Shown piece by piece: positions 61,134 through 64,000 of a stretch of DNA of 64,000 bases (within the stretch, counting starts at the first letter, position 1; the number at the start of each line of letters is the position of its first letter). The stretch is from Prochilodus magdalenae (lineage: Eukaryota > Chordata > Actinopteri > Characiformes > Prochilodontidae). A program made the position numbers and the translations under genes. The notes beneath the pieces were generated by a model. It worked only from the letters and a program-made list of their open reading frames with translations, had not been told where the DNA came from and did no database searches. The stretch lies in the NCBI GenBank assembly GCA_024036415.1, contig JAMWET010006600.1, positions 105,001 to 169,000 of the forward strand, read 5' to 3'.

Positions 61134-61656
61134 ACAATGAAACTGAAACACCTGGTTTTAGACCACAATCATTTATTAGTATGGTGTAGGGCCTCCTTTT
61201 GCGGCCAATACAGCGTCATTTGGGCAGCCGGGGTTTTATGTTTTTTGGATACAATCCGGGTTAGCACCCGAACATCCCTTTCAGACAGCTTCCTCTTGCG
61301 TCCACAGTTAGTCCTGTTGGATGTGGTTCGTCCTTCTTGGTGGTATGCTGACATTACCCTGGATACCGTGGCTCTTGATACATCACAAAGGCTTGCTGTC
61401 TTGGTCACAGATGCGCCAGCAAGACGTGCACCAACAGTTTGTCCTCTTTTGAACTCTGGTATGTCACCCATAATGTTGTGTGCATTGCAGTATTTTGAGC
61501 AGAACTGTGCTCTTACCTGCTAACTGAACCTTCACACTCTGCTCTTACTGGTGCAATGTGCAGTTAATGAAGATTGGCCACCAGGCTGGTCCAATTTAGC
61601 CATGAGACCTCCCACACTAAAATGACAGGTGTTTCAGTTTCATTGTCCAACCCCTG
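61134..61656 (-). mobile_element. Internally deleted Tc1-like element, family A, copy 3
   Basis: Flanked by TA at 61132-61133 and 61657-61658 with the family terminal repeats. The minus strand 61169-61471 keeps a longer, open transposase N-terminus of 100 codons: MGDIPEFKRGQTVGARLAGA, the HTH SVTKTASLCDVSRATVSRVM, and a basic SNRTNCGRKRKLSERDVRVL. It then runs straight into terminal sequence. The deletion junction differs from copies 1 and 2. Confidence 0.92.
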
Positions 61657-61658
61657 TA

Positions 61659-62586
61659 AGTGATTTGATTAATTTTACATGTGAAAATCTCACTGGTAGT
61701 TTTGTATAATAAATAAATTGACTATCTTAGTGTTGTACACACGACGACCCCTTGTTCCCATCAACACCACTGTCAAGAAATCAATACCTTTCACTACACC
61801 GAACCATTTCATATCAGACCACTCTGCATGACACTGTTTACATCACAAACTGGACTGCTTTAAATAACTGCTGAAATTCTCCTTTCTGAGAGTGTAGACA
61901 TGCCCAGTAATTGTTCAACTATGCACCATTTGTCAGACGCTCTCTGCATGTCTCACAGGAATGTTAATGAAAGGTCTTTGTAAAGGTTCTGCTCCTCTAC
62001 ACGTATACAGACACAGTCCAATGATCTTCAGCAGGCTAAATCAAGTTATACTCCAGAGCTTGCTTGTCAGGCTCAGGACATATGTAATCATTCCCAGGCA
62101 AGAGTGACTCCTCCCTGGGGTTACCCGGAGGAGGATGTCTCCTTCTGCAAACAGGATTCCTGGTGGAAAATTAAACAAAGCCTACTATATCAAGACGGTC
62201 AATACGGATGCTTAAATATCCATATTCAAGCATGGAGTAAATGTTACAGGGACAAACTAAACAAGCATTGCTTGCTGCGTGGTGTGTCGTATCAGCAGCA
62301 GATGCCATGTCATAGACATTAGCAGTGCTGTTTTCGCTGTGGAAGCTCAAAGTTGGCTAAGAAGAAAACCTCATTAAACAGGAACTCTGGCAATTGTTCA
62401 CAAAGATAAGCAGAGTCATTTAGAGGGGTTCGGTCTGAAATGTTTCATTGTAGAGAAACTTCCAGATTTGATTTCTTTACAGTGGGGGTGATATGAACCA
62501 GAGGTTACAGTTTCTGCAGTGCACATTCTAGCCATTTCATTATACGGTGCATTGCAAAGTCATGTGTATCATTATCCAATGGTATA

Positions 62587-62623
<37 letters not shown>

Positions 62624-63889
62624 TGGTATACATCTTTGTCCGCTAACTAGTCCCACACGAAATACTGACACCATTCCAAATCCAAATTGAGTGGGTACAC
62701 AGTTTCCATGTAGCAACAGAATGAATGTTTCAGATACAGGAAAAGTCCCCAAGCCCGAATTCAAGAATAGCACTCATCTGCTTGCCATTTTTTTATTTCC
62801 ATTGATCTTTCTTTGATTCCTTCCAGTGGATTTCCATTTATAATCGTCCCCACCCAATCCCTATTGCTTCCATTAACCTACAGCCACCGAACTGCATGTA
62901 CTTACTCAGGGCAGATCCCCAAACTCTAACCCACAAACATACTGACCTGCACTCCTCTGTGTGTTGTTTATTCCTCCCTCATTCCTCCCCTAGCGACCAC
63001 AGCTTTGCAGTTAGTAGGAAACATTCAAGCTGTGCAACATTTTCTAGTTTACCTTGGCTGGCAAACCTACATGTGGTCTTTCTGAGTTTTATGCAATGCT
63101 GATATAGTAAAATATCAAAAAGGAAATCTGAAAAATAAAACTTTTTAATGATCTCTTTTACCTTATGACAACTTGTGTATACAGTCATAGGCAAAAACAA
63201 AAAAGTTAAAATATGTCAATGCATCCTCTACTGGAAAGATTAAGTTGGCTTTGATTAGACAGTTTAATGCAATTGCAAAAAGAAAATAGGCAACTAAACA
63301 GGAATAAGAAGTATGGAACTGAATAACAGCCCCCACAAATATTGAGTCTTGGAGGAAATATACAAAAAACACTCCTGAAGTGCATGGAACTGATGTCTAC
63401 CCACCCCTAACTGCTGCTGAGGAGAGAAGGATATTTCTAGCCTTCCAGACTGGAAGCTCTGGAGGAAGCAGTGGTGAGCCTGATTATCCTGGGCCTGTTG
63501 ACACTCTGATCTGGAGGCTTACGGCAGTGAAGCTTGGTTAATGCTTGAAGGCAGGGAAGCGCTGGGAGATTTCATGTCATGTAGACTTCACCTTTCAGCC
63601 CACCCTGAGGTGTGTAGTAACTAGTCCAATTTACTTAGTCCAGTTACTTAAGTGACATTATGATGGATTTGTTCATACTTCTACTCAAGTATATTTGTGA
63701 GGATAAGAATCTATTTTTTACCCCACCGCAAAGCTTTATTTTAGATCAAAATACTCCCATAAAGAGGACGACAGCACTGAGCTATGCTAATAGATGCAGA
63801 ACCTCATATTCAGCTATCACTATTTTGGAAACCCTTTTTTTGCATCTTCCTTTATGTTCATATACATATACATAAACTTCACATACCTC
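61659..63889. other. Intergenic, no gene recognised
   Basis: About 2.2 kb with a CTT microsatellite (62587-62623) and otherwise no feature that I can support. Confidence 0.45.
62587..62623. repeat. (TTC)n microsatellite with CTC interruptions
   Basis: Short trinucleotide run, pyrimidine-only on the + strand. Confidence 0.9.
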
Positions 63890-64000
63890 CCAGCCACTTC
63901 TTTAGGTCCACCGCCTTGTGGCTACACTTTATAGTCCGTTGTACCAGCTCTACTTACCATATAGGAGCATCTACTTGCTGGATACTTTGTTACCCACATT
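63890..64000. repeat. Start of another copy of the interspersed repeat at 32625-33285
   Basis: Contains TTTATAGTCCGTTGTACCAG and CTCTACTTACCATATAGGAG, corresponding to the outer region of that family. Cut by the window edge. Confidence 0.45.

Overview
The window is a vertebrate, almost certainly teleost, nuclear segment. It has interrupted coding sequence with GT-AG introns, long dinucleotide microsatellites, many decayed Tc1/mariner-type DNA transposons, a tRNA-derived SINE and fragments of retroelements. The repeat mix resembles otophysan fishes (characins, electric fishes, catfishes), but the species cannot be fixed from sequence alone.

Positions 1-39,290 hold one gene on the + strand. 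It is the 3' two thirds of ZZEF1 (zinc finger ZZ-type and EF-hand domain-containing 1). I could place 33 coding exons between 315 and 36,005 whose reading phases join without a break into 1,924 codons plus a TGA stop. They encode a first CUB-like/beta-sandwich module, a large helical region, a serine-rich linker, two adjacent ZZ zinc fingers, an acidic linker, a second CUB-like module and the C-terminus. The EF-hand, the DOC/APC10 domain and the promoter lie off the left edge. The 3'UTR runs to about 39.2-39.3 kb. The introns carry transposon remnants, a 46-bp minisatellite, a TG/CG array and a 555-bp CT array that runs almost up to the last splice acceptor.

Positions 39,290-64,000 show no host gene I can recognise. 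This 25-kb stretch is mostly repeats: a broken Tc1 transposase gene, three internally deleted Tc1-like elements of about 530 bp with perfect TA target duplications, another Tc1 family with a truncated transposase, an inverted pair of helix-turn-helix remnants, a 22-bp minisatellite apparently expanded inside a small transposon, a 58-bp satellite of about 21 units, a LINE tail, and a probable solo LTR. Mammalian ZZEF1 is followed by ATP2A3 in the same orientation; no ATP2A3 exon is visible here, so that gene, if linked, lies beyond the right edge.

I found no evidence for a new multi-gene system. The most unusual signals are structural: the giant CT tract serving as a 3' splice-site pyrimidine tract, the two tandem arrays and their internal order, and a set of short inverted-repeat element families each present several times in 64 kb.
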